NCBI GenBank assembly: GCA_900316475.1
Contig: ONDA01000030.1
Location: 1-40,531 of the forward strand
From: an uncultured Prevotellaceae bacterium
GTDB lineage: Bacteria; Bacteroidota; Bacteroidia; Bacteroidales; Bacteroidaceae
DNA length: 40,531 bases
Reading direction: 5' to 3'
How positions within the stretch are numbered: position 1 is the stretch's first letter; the number at the start of each line of letters is the position of its first letter. The notes beneath the pieces were generated by a model. It saw only the letters and a program-made list of their open reading frames with translations, had not been told where the DNA came from and did no database searches. Shown here in pieces: positions 14,616 to 23,426 of this stretch. The position numbers and the translations under genes were made by a program.

Positions 14616-16006
14616 ACGGCCATAAACTCTTCGAGCTCCTTGGGGTGATAGGGTATGCGCTTTTGTCCGAGGAAGCGGCAGCCGTCGGCTGTGATGAGCA
14701 GGTCGTCCTCGATGCGGATGCCGCCGAAGTCCTTGTACTGCTCCAATAGGTCGAAGTCGAGGAAGTCCTTGCAGTGGCCGCTGGCCCGCCACTCGTCGAT
14801 GAGTGCCGGAATGAAGTAGATGCCCGGCTCGTCGGTGACGACAAAGCCCGGCTCTAACCGGCGTCCCATACGCAGGCAGTTGGTGCCGAACTGTTCGAGA
14901 TTGGGACGCGTCTCGTCGTCGAAGCCGACGTAGATTTGTCCCAGGCCTTCCATATCGTGTACGTCCATACCCATCATGTGTCCCAGTCCGTGTGGCAGGA
15001 ACATGGCGTGGGCACCGGCATTGACGGCTTCGTCGACGTCGCCCTTCATCAGTCCCAGTTCCTTCAGCCGCTCGGTCATACGGCGGCAGACGGCGAAGTG
15101 GACATCCATGTACTTCACGCCGGGCTTGGCCACCTCCAACACATAGTCATGACACGCTTCGACGATGCTGTAGATTTCCAACTGGCGTTGCGTGAACCGT
15201 CCGTTGACGGGCATGGTGCGCGTATGGTCGGAGCAGTAGTCGTTCAGTTCGCAGCCAGCGTCGCAGAGTACCAGGCGTCCGTCCTCCAATGGTGTGTCCG
15301 ACGGTGCACCGTGCATAATTTCGCCGTGTTGCGAGAAGATGGTGCCGAAACTGTTGCCTTGAGCCAGCGAACGGGCTATGCCGTCCACCTGTCCGGCCAC
15401 GAATCGTTCTGTAACGCCGGGCTTGATAAGCAGTTGTGCAGTGGTGTGCATGACGTAGCCGATGTCGCAGGCAGCGTCGATGTAGGCAATTTCCTCAGTG
15501 CTCTTCGTGGCGCGCATTTTCACGACGGCCTGTATCAGCTTCAGCGATGCGGCTTCCTTCTGCTTCGACGGGTGGATGCCCGTGAGGTCCATAATCTGGA
15601 TCTTCGTGTCGTAGCGGTAGGGGGGCAGGAAGTGGAGCGTTTTGTTTGTTGCTGTGCCACAGCAACAGACTGAACGGAGCTTTGCCATCGGGGCAGTCTT
15701 CGTGATACCTACCTCTGCGGCCAGGTCGGCCACACTGGGTGTATACCCCATCCATACGATGTCCTCTACGTCGATATCGTCGCCGATGAGCCATTCCTCG
15801 TCGTTGTCAATGTCAATGACGCCCACCAGTCCGTCGCGATGCTGTCCGAAGAAATACAGGAACGACGAGTCCTGCCGGAAGGGCGTGTAGCCGTTGGCAG
15901 GATAGTTGTAGGGCGTCTCATTGTTGCCGAAGAGGACGATGACGCCCTCTCCGACCAAACGTTTCAGTTCGGCACGTCGCCGAATGTAAGTTTCCTTGCT
16001 GAACAT
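14606..16006 (-). CDS. pepP: Xaa-Pro aminopeptidase (M24B, aminopeptidase P)
   Basis: The protein has 466 aa and no signal peptide, so it is cytoplasmic. The N-terminal aminopeptidase-P domain (about 1-130) has RDGLVGVIDIDNDEEWLIG. The C-terminal pita-bread domain carries the five metal ligands: D249 and D260 (CDAGCELNDYCSDHTR), H343 (HGLGHMMGMDVHD), E393 (TDEPGIYF) and E433 (GGIRIEDD). The length and ligand spacing match family members, so it should be active on peptides with proline in position two. A perfect 10+1+10 inverted repeat at 15647-15667 encodes an unusual CCCGTATN segment near residues 114-121. It lies 27 nt after uxuB and is likely co-transcribed. Confidence 0.92.
   Translation of the reverse strand: MFSKETYIRRRAELKRLVGEGVIVLFGNNETPYNYPANGYTPFRQDSSFLYFFGQHRDGLVGVIDIDNDEEWLIGDDIDVEDIVWMGYTPSVADLAAEVGITKTAPMAKLRSVCCCGTATNKTLHFLPPYRYDTKIQIMDLTGIHPSKQKEAASLKLIQAVVKMRATKSTEEIAYIDAACDIGYVMHTTAQLLIKPGVTERFVAGQVDGIARSLAQGNSFGTIFSQHGEIMHGAPSDTPLEDGRLVLCDAGCELNDYCSDHTRTMPVNGRFTQRQLEIYSIVEACHDYVLEVAKPGVKYMDVHFAVCRRMTERLKELGLMKGDVDEAVNAGAHAMFLPHGLGHMMGMDVHDMEGLGQIYVGFDDETRPNLEQFGTNCLRMGRRLEPGFVVTDEPGIYFIPALIDEWRASGHCKDFLDFDLLEQYKDFGGIRIEDDLLITADGCRFLGQKRIPYHPKELEEFMAVNQ
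15647..15667. repeat. Perfect 10+1+10 inverted repeat within pepP
   Basis: TGTTGCTGTG (15647-15656) and CACAGCAACA (15658-15667) flank a single C. It encodes Cys-Cys-Gly-Thr-Ala-Thr-type residues in a place where pepP homologues I recall have a charged stretch. The segment replaces sequence rather than lengthening the protein. Confidence 0.6.
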
Positions 16007-16033
16007 GTCAGTGTCGTTTTTAAGTCCTTCAGC

Positions 16034-17620
16034 TTAACGTGCGCTGACGTATTTGTGCAGTGTGGCGCGGACAGCCCCGTTGCCGGCGTAGAGTTCCTTC
16101 ACCATACCCTCAATCTGTTCGCCAAGCCCAGCCTCGTAGAGGTCGAGACCGAAGACGTCCTTGCGCGAATACAGCTGTTTCAGACATGAGTAGTCCTGGT
16201 CGGCCTTGCCCACTTCCAGCGGGGCGACGATGGCCTGCAGTTCGGCCAGCATGGGGTCGGGTGATGGCTCGAAGGCCGTGCCGTCGTCCTTGATGCCCTT
16301 CAGGTAGCGTGCATAGCCGGCCAGCGTGAGGGGAATCAGTATGAGGTTCGACTTGTCGAGGCCACGTGCAATATACTTTTTCAGCGTCTCGCCGAAGCGG
16401 ATGGGCAGTTTCTGTGACGTGTCCATCGCAATACGCTGCGGAGCGTCGGGCATGAACGGGTTTGGCAGACGGCGGTTGATGACGGCACCGATGAACTCGT
16501 AGGGATTCAGCACGCCCGGGTCTACCACCACGGGCATAGCCTCCATATAGCCAATCTTCTGGATGAAGGCACGCAGGTCGTCGTCTTGCATCTCAGCCGA
16601 GATGAGCGTATAGCCCAGCATACAGCCGTAGATGGACATCGCCGTGTGCAGCGGGTTCAGGCAGGTTGTCACCTTCATCGTCTCCACCTTGTCGACGGTT
16701 TCGCGGGTGGTGTAGAGTGCTCCGCCGAGGTCCAATGGCGGCCGGCCGTTGGTGTAGTTGTCCTCAATGACGAGATACTGCACCTCTTCGGCATTGACGA
16801 ACGGTGCCGTGAACGTGTGCTTCTCTGTTTCGATATAGTCATTGTCTTCGAAGCCGTCGGCAGCCAGCAGCTCCTTCACCTTCTCATGAGGACGCGGTGT
16901 GATTTTGTCAATCATCGACCAGGGGAAGGTCACCTTCGTCTCGTCCTTCAGGTAGTCGAGGAACGCCTGCGGCACCAGTCCGTCCTTCACCCAGCGCTCT
17001 GCGTAGGCAAAGACACCCGTCTTCACCTTGTCGCCGTTATGTGAGCAGTTGTCCATCGACTGCACCGTGAGAGGCAGTTTGCCCGCCTCGTATCTCTCAT
17101 ACAGCAAGGCACAGACCTTACCCATTGCAAACAGAGGACTGAGGCCACGGGCCAGGTCGGCCTCGTTGTAGGTGTAGCCCTTCTCGGTGATGGTGAACGA
17201 GATCATCTGCAGGCTGGGGTTGCGGAAGATTTCCACCAGCCGCTTCCAGTCTTCAAACTGCGGGTCGGCCTTCAGGGCTTCCGTCACGCTGGCAATGACC
17301 TTCTTCTCGATGTTGCCGTCCGACTGTAGCGAGACGAGCAGCGACAGATTCTGATAAGGCGTATACGCCTTGTCGACAACCTCGAAGTCGAACGTCTCGG
17401 CCACGATGACACCGCGGTCGTACTTACCCGTGTTCAGCGCGTCGTTGAGGATGGCAGCGGGGAAGGCACGGAAGATGTTGCCGCCGCCGAAGTGTACCCA
17501 CGTCGGCTCTTTTGCAGTCTTCTCACGAACTTTGGCAATGTCAAACTTAGGAAGCTGGTAGCCCTTTGCTTCCCACTCTGCGGCATTGAACTGGCCGCTC
17601 AGTATATCATTCAATTTCAT
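16034..17620 (-). CDS. uxuB: Fructuronate reductase (mannitol dehydrogenase family)
   Basis: The 528-aa long-chain polyol dehydrogenase should interconvert D-fructuronate and D-mannonate with NAD(H). The N-terminal Rossmann part includes VHFGGGNIFRAFPAAIL, the FGxGNxxRAF nucleotide-binding pattern of the family. The catalytic block KVTTCLNPLHTAMSIYG (about residue 317 on) carries the conserved Lys, Asn and His of the K-x5-N-x2-H type. Within this family UxuB, UxuA-linked and mannitol enzymes are hard to separate by sequence alone; the mannonate dehydratase gene 30 nt upstream decides the call. It works in glucuronate catabolism in the cytoplasm. Confidence 0.88.
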   Translation of the reverse strand: MKLNDILSGQFNAAEWEAKGYQLPKFDIAKVREKTAKEPTWVHFGGGNIFRAFPAAILNDALNTGKYDRGVIVAETFDFEVVDKAYTPYQNLSLLVSLQSDGNIEKKVIASVTEALKADPQFEDWKRLVEIFRNPSLQMISFTITEKGYTYNEADLARGLSPLFAMGKVCALLYERYEAGKLPLTVQSMDNCSHNGDKVKTGVFAYAERWVKDGLVPQAFLDYLKDETKVTFPWSMIDKITPRPHEKVKELLAADGFEDNDYIETEKHTFTAPFVNAEEVQYLVIEDNYTNGRPPLDLGGALYTTRETVDKVETMKVTTCLNPLHTAMSIYGCMLGYTLISAEMQDDDLRAFIQKIGYMEAMPVVVDPGVLNPYEFIGAVINRRLPNPFMPDAPQRIAMDTSQKLPIRFGETLKKYIARGLDKSNLILIPLTLAGYARYLKGIKDDGTAFEPSPDPMLAELQAIVAPLEVGKADQDYSCLKQLYSRKDVFGLDLYEAGLGEQIEGMVKELYAGNGAVRATLHKYVSAR

Positions 17621-17650
17621 AATTCTGAGTAATCTGAGTGTTCTGAAATT

Positions 17651-18904
17651 TTAATCGAAGAAGCCCGGCTGCTTGTAGGGGATTCCCAGTTCTCTGTCGA
17701 CGGTGGCGAGGATGCCCTGCACCTGTCCGAGTGCGAACATACGTCCGAGTAGCGTGTAGCCGGCATTGTGGCCGTGGCTCGACTCGTCCATAATGCCGCC
17801 AGGCTCGTCGGTGAACGTCATACCGTGGTCGACACGCATCGGCAGCTGCGGGTTCTCCTTTTCAAAGATGCGGCAGAGCTCGATAATGTCGGCACGTCCG
17901 CCAAGATGGCTGGCCTCTGTGAAGTCGCCCGTTGGGAAGATGTGGCACGAGCGGAGGTGGACGAAGTGCGTGCGCGAGGCGAACTTCTTGGCCATTTCCA
18001 CCACGTTGTTGTAGGCACCTGCGCTCAGCGAACCGGCACAGAAGGTCAGTCCGTTATGCTTGTTGGGAACAGCGTCGAGGAACCACTGGATATCCTCCTC
18101 GGTGCGGACGATGCGCGGCAGGCCGAGAATCTCTATGGGCGGGTCGTCGGGGTGTACGCACATGTTCATACCGCACTCCTCGCAGACGGGCATGATAGCT
18201 TCGAGGAAATATTTCATGTTCTCCCGTAACTGTTTCTTATCAATACCTTTATAAAGGTCAAGGAACTCGCGGAACTTCTGTATCGGAGCCTCGTCGTTCT
18301 CGCTGAAATTGCCGCTGACGAAGCCCTGCGTCTTGATGACGATGTTCTCCACCAGTTTGTGGTCCTTCTCGGGTGTCATCGTCTTGGCCAGTTCGTCACA
18401 CTCAGCCAGTACATTACGGCCTTCGCCCCAGCCCTCCGGGAACTTGAACTGTGCCCACTCCTCGCGGGCGCCCTCGCGCTTCAGAATATAGATGTCGAAG
18501 TAAGCAAACTCGGCATAGTTGAAGTAGAGGTTTGTCGAACCGTTAGGATTGTTGTGGAAGAGGTCGGTACGTGCCCAGTCGAGTACGGGCATGAAGTTGT
18601 AGCAGATGCAGTGTATGCCCTCTGCCGCGAGGTTACGCAGGCTCTCCTTATAGACCTCAATCTGGTGGTCGCGGTCGGGTCCGCCGTACTTGATGGTCTC
18701 CACCACGGGCAGGCTTTCAACCACGCTCCAGCGCATGCCGTAGCTCTCGATATACTCGCGAAGGTCGCGAATCTTCTCGCGTGTCCAGACCTCGCCAAGA
18801 GGTACGTCGTGCAGGGCTGTAACGATGCCCTCGACACCGATTTGTCTTAACATAGCAAGTGTGATTTTGTCTTTCTTGCCAAACCATCTCCAAGTTCTTT
18901 CCAT
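17651..18904 (-). CDS. uxuA: Mannonate dehydratase
   Basis: The protein has 417 aa and converts D-mannonate to 2-keto-3-deoxygluconate, the step after UxuB. ATG 18904 is chosen because the protein then begins MERTWRWFGKKDKITLAML, matching the start of E. coli UxuA. Longer starts only add a basic non-conserved peptide that would overlap the promoter. The TIM-barrel metal site is visible in NMCVHPDDPP (near residue 250), FCAGSLSAGAYN, HFVHLRSCHI and RVDHGMTF. It is the first gene of the minus-strand run down to coaW. No KDG kinase or aldolase gene is in this window, so the pathway is completed elsewhere. Confidence 0.94.
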   Translation of the reverse strand: MERTWRWFGKKDKITLAMLRQIGVEGIVTALHDVPLGEVWTREKIRDLREYIESYGMRWSVVESLPVVETIKYGGPDRDHQIEVYKESLRNLAAEGIHCICYNFMPVLDWARTDLFHNNPNGSTNLYFNYAEFAYFDIYILKREGAREEWAQFKFPEGWGEGRNVLAECDELAKTMTPEKDHKLVENIVIKTQGFVSGNFSENDEAPIQKFREFLDLYKGIDKKQLRENMKYFLEAIMPVCEECGMNMCVHPDDPPIEILGLPRIVRTEEDIQWFLDAVPNKHNGLTFCAGSLSAGAYNNVVEMAKKFASRTHFVHLRSCHIFPTGDFTEASHLGGRADIIELCRIFEKENPQLPMRVDHGMTFTDEPGGIMDESSHGHNAGYTLLGRMFALGQVQGILATVDRELGIPYKQPGFFD

Positions 18905-18946
18905 AGTTCTCTTGATATTAATAGTTTTTCGATTTGTAATCTGCTG

Positions 18947-18974
18947 CAAAGATAATGCTTTTCTAAAAAAACAA
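18947..18974 (-). promoter_or_regulatory. Promoter of uxuA
   Basis: On the minus strand TTG (18974-18972) is followed after 17 nt by TATCTTTG (18954-18947). The -7 box is an exact TAnnTTTG; the spacing is a little short. The leader before the ATG at 18904 would be about 40 nt. Confidence 0.55.
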
Positions 18975-19009
18975 GGTTTGAAATTCGTTCAAATATCTGT
19001 GTATTTGTT

Positions 19010-20488
19010 TCAATAGCCCATCTTTTTGCGTTCTTTTTTTGTCATTAGGTAGTAGAATGGTGGAATCTTGGTGTCGTTGGGCGTTAGTACCCATACCATT
19101 CTTGTCTTCTGAGCTCCTTCTGCCTGTTCTACAGCCGTGCTTTCGTTGCCGTAGCGGTCGAGTGCTGTGACGGCATAATAGAGTATCTGTCCCTTTGTAT
19201 GTGGAATGCTTATCTGTTCTGTCCGCATGCGTGTCGCTACGAGGTTGCGAGGCTCGCTGATGTCGACGTTAGGCGCAGTTGATGCATAGACGTTATATAA
19301 TAAATAAGGTGAACGTGAGCGATCACTTGCGCCGCTCCACGATAGGCGATCGGCAGTCTGTGTGCGCCTGACGTCCAGTCGGGTGGGAGCTGACGGCGCT
19401 TCATTCCATACCCACGTCATTGGCGGAATCAGTGCTGGTGCTTCGTCAAACTGTCGTACGAAATCGTAGATGCCCCGTGTGTTGTCTGTCAGGAATTTCG
19501 AGCGGAAGTAAGCGTGGCCGATGCCGTTTTGCCGGAGGAAGTGCATCTCGCGGGTGACGTCGCCGAGCGTCCAGTTGCCCTCTCTGGGCGAGAGGAAGTA
19601 TATGCCTAATCCTGAGACGATGGTGCGTCCGTAGGAGCGCTCCTGCCAGTCGAGTGCAAAGGGGTAGAAGTTGTTGCCTCTGAAGTACATCATCGGGTAG
19701 AGCTGGTCCATCAGTCCCTCGCGCAGCCATCCCTGTGCATCCTGGCAGACGGCGTTGTAGGCATTCCATCCGCCTGAGGGATAGCGGCTCAGGTCGCCCG
19801 ACTTGCCTATGGGCGAGCACGAGAGCTTCACCCAGGGCTTCAGCGCCTTCACGGCGCGGTTGATTTTGCGGACGATGCCCGTGATGTTTTCGCGTGCTTT
19901 TTGCCTGGGTATGCGCACTTTCCACGTCTCCGGATAGCGGATGTAGTCGAGATGGATGCCGTCGATGTCGTATTGGCGTGTCACCTCGGCACAGATATTG
20001 GCAAGATAGTCGCCCGTAGCAGGGTTTTCAGGATCCATAAAGCCGTCTTGTCCTATGTTGCGGGTCAGTTTTGGATTCTTGCGTTTGAACTCCTTGAAGC
20101 GTGCCTCGCTGGTCTTGCCGATGGGGATGGTGACCATCCACGCATGACACTCCATCCCGCGTCGGTGACACTCGTCGACGATATACTGCAGGGGGTCGTA
20201 GTTGGGGCTCTTTCCGTGAGTGCCTGTCAGGCACATATCGAAAGGCTCTATACGCGATGGGTAGATAGTAGATGCTCTGACGCGCGTCTGAATCATGACG
20301 GTGTTCACGCCGGCCTGCTTCAGCTGGTCGAGTATGCGTGTCATTTCTTGTTTCTGCGTGCTTTGTGTGTGCGTTCTGGGCCAGTCGATGCCGCCGATAG
20401 TGGTTAGCCAAACAGCTCTGACTTCATATTTCTGTGCATGCAAAGCAAGGCAGATAATAGTCAGTATGATGATAAATTTTGCTCTCAA
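19010..20488 (-). CDS. Exported glycoside-hydrolase-like protein (GHL10 family), TTG start
   Basis: The protein has 492 aa. The start is TTG at 20488: there is no in-frame ATG upstream, an AAAGGA-like ribosome site lies just before it, and the first internal Met would remove the signal peptide (residues 1-18, ending ALHAQ). The body is a TIM-barrel glycosyl-hydrolase-like protein: EVRAVWLTTIGGIDWPRT, QAGVNTVMIQTRVRASTIYP, then YDIDGIHLDYIRYP carrying the likely catalytic Asp residues. The C-terminal part (about 370-480) looks like a fibronectin type III domain (APTRLDVRRTQTADRLSWSG). GHL10 proteins are related to GH13/GH36-like barrels, and the substrate is not settled. It is transcribed divergently from cstA. 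Confidence 0.85.
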   Translation of the reverse strand: MRAKFIIILTIICLALHAQKYEVRAVWLTTIGGIDWPRTHTQSTQKQEMTRILDQLKQAGVNTVMIQTRVRASTIYPSRIEPFDMCLTGTHGKSPNYDPLQYIVDECHRRGMECHAWMVTIPIGKTSEARFKEFKRKNPKLTRNIGQDGFMDPENPATGDYLANICAEVTRQYDIDGIHLDYIRYPETWKVRIPRQKARENITGIVRKINRAVKALKPWVKLSCSPIGKSGDLSRYPSGGWNAYNAVCQDAQGWLREGLMDQLYPMMYFRGNNFYPFALDWQERSYGRTIVSGLGIYFLSPREGNWTLGDVTREMHFLRQNGIGHAYFRSKFLTDNTRGIYDFVRQFDEAPALIPPMTWVWNEAPSAPTRLDVRRTQTADRLSWSGASDRSRSPYLLYNVYASTAPNVDISEPRNLVATRMRTEQISIPHTKGQILYYAVTALDRYGNESTAVEQAEGAQKTRMVWVLTPNDTKIPPFYYLMTKKERKKMGY

Positions 20489-20514
20489 TTTGTTATTTCC
20501 TTTTAATTTGCCTG

Positions 20515-20545
20515 CAAAATTACGATATTTTTTTTATTTCTCAAA
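20515..20545 (-). promoter_or_regulatory. Promoter of the GHL10 gene
   Basis: On the minus strand TTTG (20545-20542) and TAATTTTG (20522-20515) are separated by 19 nt, a good Bacteroidetes promoter. It implies a leader of about 23 nt before the TTG start. Confidence 0.7.
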
Positions 20546-20554
20546 TAAAAGTAT

Positions 20555-20562
20555 TAACTTTG
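20555..20562 (+). promoter_or_regulatory. -7 box of the cstA operon
   Basis: TAACTTTG lies 20 nt before the ATG at 20583. The -33 region is an A/T run without TTG, so recognition may be weak or regulator-dependent. It overlaps the upstream side of the divergent GHL10 promoter. Confidence 0.55.
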
Positions 20563-20582
20563 CAATCAAAATTTCAGAAAAA

Positions 20583-22055
20583 ATGATATCATTTACTTTG
20601 AGCCTTGTTGCTCTCGTTTTGGGTTATGTGCTCTATGGCCGCTTCATAGAGCGTGTTTTCGGTCCCGACGACCGTGTGACTCCCGCCGTTGCAAAGGCCG
20701 ACGGTCTTGACTACATGGTGCTTCCTAGTTGGAAGATTTTTATGATTCAGTTTTTGAATATTGCCGGTACCGGCCCTATCTTTGGTGCCATCATGGGTGC
20801 GCAGTTCGGTCCTGCGGCCTATCTGTGGATAGTCCTCGGCTGCATCTTTGCAGGTTCGGTGCATGACTACCTGAGCGGTATGCTCTCCGTCCGCAATGGC
20901 GGCATCAACCAGCCTGAGATTATCGGAAGCTACCTGGGCAAGACCACGAAGCAGGTGATGCTGGTGTTTGCCGTGTTCCTGCTGATGATGGTGGGCGCCG
21001 TATTCGTTTACAGCCCTGCCACCCTGCTGCAGGGTTTGTGTGTGGAACATGCGCCGTCGGTGAGCCTGCTGAGTGACAGCACGTTCTGGATAGTCGTCAT
21101 TTTCATCTATTACCTCATTGCTACGATGCTGCCCATCGACAAGATTATCGGCAAGGTGTACCCGCTCTTTGCAGTCTCCCTGCTCTTCATGGCCGCCGCC
21201 TTGCTGCTGATGCTGTTCATCAAGCAGCCAGATATCCCTGAGTTGTGGGAGGGGCTGCCTGGTGCGGCACTCACGTCCGAGTCCATCTTCCCCTGTCTGT
21301 TCATTACCATCGCCTGTGGTGCTATCAGCGGCTTCCACGCTACGCAGTCGCCCTTGATGGCCCGCTGCATGAAAAGCGAGCGTCAGGGACGCCCCATCTT
21401 CTACGGTGCCATGATTACCGAGGGCATCGTGGCTCTTATCTGGGCTACCGTCGCCATGTATTTCTTCTATGACCAGCCCACGCCGGGCTATGAGTTGATG
21501 GAGGGCGGCAAGGACATCATCAACAAGGCCCCAAGCATCGTGAGCATGATCTGCGACAACTGGTTGGGACTCTTTGGCAGTATTCTTGCCATCCTGGGTG
21601 TTGTGGCAGCCCCCATTACCAGCGGCGATACTGCCCTGCGCTCATGCCGTCTCATCATTGCCGACTTCATCCATCTTGACCAACGCTCCCTCCGCAAGCG
21701 CCTCTACGTCTGCGTGCCGCTCTTTGCTGCCGTCATCGCCCTGCTGATCTGGCAAATCAACGATGCTAACGGTTTCAAGACCATCTGGAGCTGGTTTGGC
21801 TGGAGCAATCAGACGCTCTCCGTCTTCATGCTTTGGGCAATCACGGTCTACCTGGTTCAGCAGAAGAAGCCTTACGTCATCACCCTCGTTCCGGCACTTT
21901 TTATGACGGTGGTTTGCACGAGCTACCTCTTCTCGGCACAATTGTTCAAGCTCGACGGCACCATCACCGCCATCATCGCCTGTGCTACCCTTCTCGTAGC
22001 ACTGGTGTGGTTTGTACTCTGGTACCGTAAGGAAACAAATCATACAAACAATTAA
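20583..22055 (+). CDS. cstA: Carbon starvation protein A family peptide/pyruvate transporter
   Basis: This 490-aa inner-membrane protein has about a dozen transmembrane helices. CstA-family signatures are visible: DYMVLPSWKIFMIQFLNIAG, then GTGPIFGAIMGAQFGPAAYL and IFAGSVHDYLSGMLSVRNGG, and CGAISGFHATQSPLMARC. It is the shorter CstA form seen in Bacteroidetes. Members import peptides or pyruvate when carbon is limiting. ATG 20583 fits the promoter and the family start; the frame is open further upstream but only across the divergent promoter. It is the first gene of a plus-strand operon with spacings of 9, 15, -7 and 1 nt that runs to 26720. Confidence 0.92.
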   Translation: MISFTLSLVALVLGYVLYGRFIERVFGPDDRVTPAVAKADGLDYMVLPSWKIFMIQFLNIAGTGPIFGAIMGAQFGPAAYLWIVLGCIFAGSVHDYLSGMLSVRNGGINQPEIIGSYLGKTTKQVMLVFAVFLLMMVGAVFVYSPATLLQGLCVEHAPSVSLLSDSTFWIVVIFIYYLIATMLPIDKIIGKVYPLFAVSLLFMAAALLLMLFIKQPDIPELWEGLPGAALTSESIFPCLFITIACGAISGFHATQSPLMARCMKSERQGRPIFYGAMITEGIVALIWATVAMYFFYDQPTPGYELMEGGKDIINKAPSIVSMICDNWLGLFGSILAILGVVAAPITSGDTALRSCRLIIADFIHLDQRSLRKRLYVCVPLFAAVIALLIWQINDANGFKTIWSWFGWSNQTLSVFMLWAITVYLVQQKKPYVITLVPALFMTVVCTSYLFSAQLFKLDGTITAIIACATLLVALVWFVLWYRKETNHTNN

Positions 22056-22064
22056 TCAATAACT

Positions 22065-22562
22065 ATGAAGAAAATCGTTTTCGTCATCGCAGCCATGCTG
22101 GTATCTCTGGCATCGCATGCGCAGTTTGAGGCAGGCAAGGCATACGTCGGTGCTTCGCTCTCAGGTATTGACCTCAGCTACAACGGTCTGACCAAAGGTC
22201 ACATGAACGTTCAGGGCAAGGTGGGCTATCTCTTTGCCGACAACGTGATGGGTACGGCCCAGTTAGCCTACGACAAGCAGGAGGACGTGCCCTATGCTAT
22301 GACCGTCGGTGCCGGTGGCCGGTACTATATTGAGCAGAACGGCCTCTACCTCGGCGCCTCTGTCCTCTTCCGGCACCAGGATCGTTACGACGATATGCTG
22401 CCCAGCGTTCAGGTGGGCTACTCTTTCTTCGTCAGCCGCACGGTGACCGTAGAGCCGGAGCTCTATTACGAGCAGTCGTTCAAGAACCATAAGGACTATA
22501 GCCAGTTCGGCCTGCGTATCGGCATCGGCGTCTATCTGTTCCAGGACCCTAAGCAAAACTGA
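22065..22562 (+). CDS. Small outer-membrane beta-barrel protein
   Basis: The protein has 165 aa with a signal peptide (residues 1-20, ending SHAQ). The mature part of about 145 aa shows alternating amphipathic strands (KAYVGASLSGIDLSYNG, VQGKVGYLFADNVMGTAQLA, RYYIEQNGLYLGASVLF, VTVEPELYYEQSF, FGLRIGIGVYLF). It ends near an aromatic residue, as expected for an eight-stranded outer-membrane barrel of the OmpX/OprF-N type. It lies 9 nt after cstA and 15 nt before nadC, so it is co-transcribed. A specific ligand is not evident. Confidence 0.78.
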   Translation: MKKIVFVIAAMLVSLASHAQFEAGKAYVGASLSGIDLSYNGLTKGHMNVQGKVGYLFADNVMGTAQLAYDKQEDVPYAMTVGAGGRYYIEQNGLYLGASVLFRHQDRYDDMLPSVQVGYSFFVSRTVTVEPELYYEQSFKNHKDYSQFGLRIGIGVYLFQDPKQN

Positions 22563-22577
22563 ACAATCCACGTTTCT

Positions 22578-23426
22578 ATGTTAAGTGTTGACGAATTAGT
22601 TGACAGGCTTATCGACCTGTCGTTTGCCGAAGATATCGGCGACGGTGATCATACCACCTTGTGCTGCATCCCCGAGGATGCTATGGGCAAGTCGCATCTG
22701 TTAATCAAGGAGGACGGCATCCTGGCTGGCGTAGAGATAGCCCGTGAGGTGTTCCGCCGCTTCGACCCGGAGATGACCGTCGAGGTGCTCATGGGCGACG
22801 GTAGCCATGTGAAGAAGGGCGACATTGCCATGATTGTCACAGGACGTGTGCGCTCTTTGCTCCAGACGGAGCGCCTGATGCTGAACATCATGCAGCGCAT
22901 GAGCGGCATTGCCACGATGACCGCCCGCTACGTGAAGCGCCTCGAAGGCACTGGCACCCGTGTGCTCGACACCCGCAAGACCACGCCGGGTATGCGTATG
23001 TTGGAGAAGCAGGCCGTGAAGATTGGCGGCGGCTGTAACCACCGCATCGGTCTGTTCGACATGATTCTGCTGAAAGACAACCATGTAGACTTCGCCGGCG
23101 GCATTGTCAACGCCATCGACCGTTGCCATAAGTACCTCGAGGAGAAAGGGCTCGACCTGAAGATTGAGATTGAGGTGCGCTCGTTCGACGAACTGCAGCA
23201 GGTGCTCACTCACGGCGGCGTCGACCGCATTATGCTCGACAACTTCAGCGTCGCCGATACGAAGAAGGCCGTCGACATCATCAATCACCGCTTCGAGACC
23301 GAGTCTTCGGGCGGCATCACCTTCGACACCATCCGCGACTATGCCGAGCAGGGTGTCGACTTCATCAGCGTAGGTGCCTTGACTCACTCGGTTAAAGGTC
23401 TCGATATGTCGTTTAAAGCATGCTAA
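22578..23426 (+). CDS. nadC: Nicotinate-nucleotide pyrophosphorylase (carboxylating)
   Basis: The 282-aa cytoplasmic enzyme of de novo NAD synthesis converts quinolinate and PRPP to nicotinate mononucleotide and CO2. Family signatures are EDIGDGDHTT (18-27), the catalytic Arg/Lys/His block DTRKTTPGMR at 131-140 and KIGGGCNHRIGLFDMILLKDNH (148 onward, key Lys166 and His169), and the EVRSFDELQQVL and DRIMLDNFS strands of the barrel. Length is normal. It overlaps the M23 peptidase gene by 7 nt. nadA and nadB are not in the window. Confidence 0.95.
   Translation: MLSVDELVDRLIDLSFAEDIGDGDHTTLCCIPEDAMGKSHLLIKEDGILAGVEIAREVFRRFDPEMTVEVLMGDGSHVKKGDIAMIVTGRVRSLLQTERLMLNIMQRMSGIATMTARYVKRLEGTGTRVLDTRKTTPGMRMLEKQAVKIGGGCNHRIGLFDMILLKDNHVDFAGGIVNAIDRCHKYLEEKGLDLKIEIEVRSFDELQQVLTHGGVDRIMLDNFSVADTKKAVDIINHRFETESSGGITFDTIRDYAEQGVDFISVGALTHSVKGLDMSFKAC

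Noticed and set aside
7899-18904. Classical polysaccharide utilisation locus
   Set aside because: Glycosidase, esterase and uronate genes are present but there is no SusC/SusD pair, hybrid two-component regulator or sigma/anti-sigma pair in the window.
11243-18904. Single dedicated operon for one pathway (uxuA to coaW)
   Set aside because: Spacing supports co-transcription, but peptidase, phosphatase and CoA genes share no pathway with hexuronate breakdown; only uxuA-uxuB can be called a functional pair.
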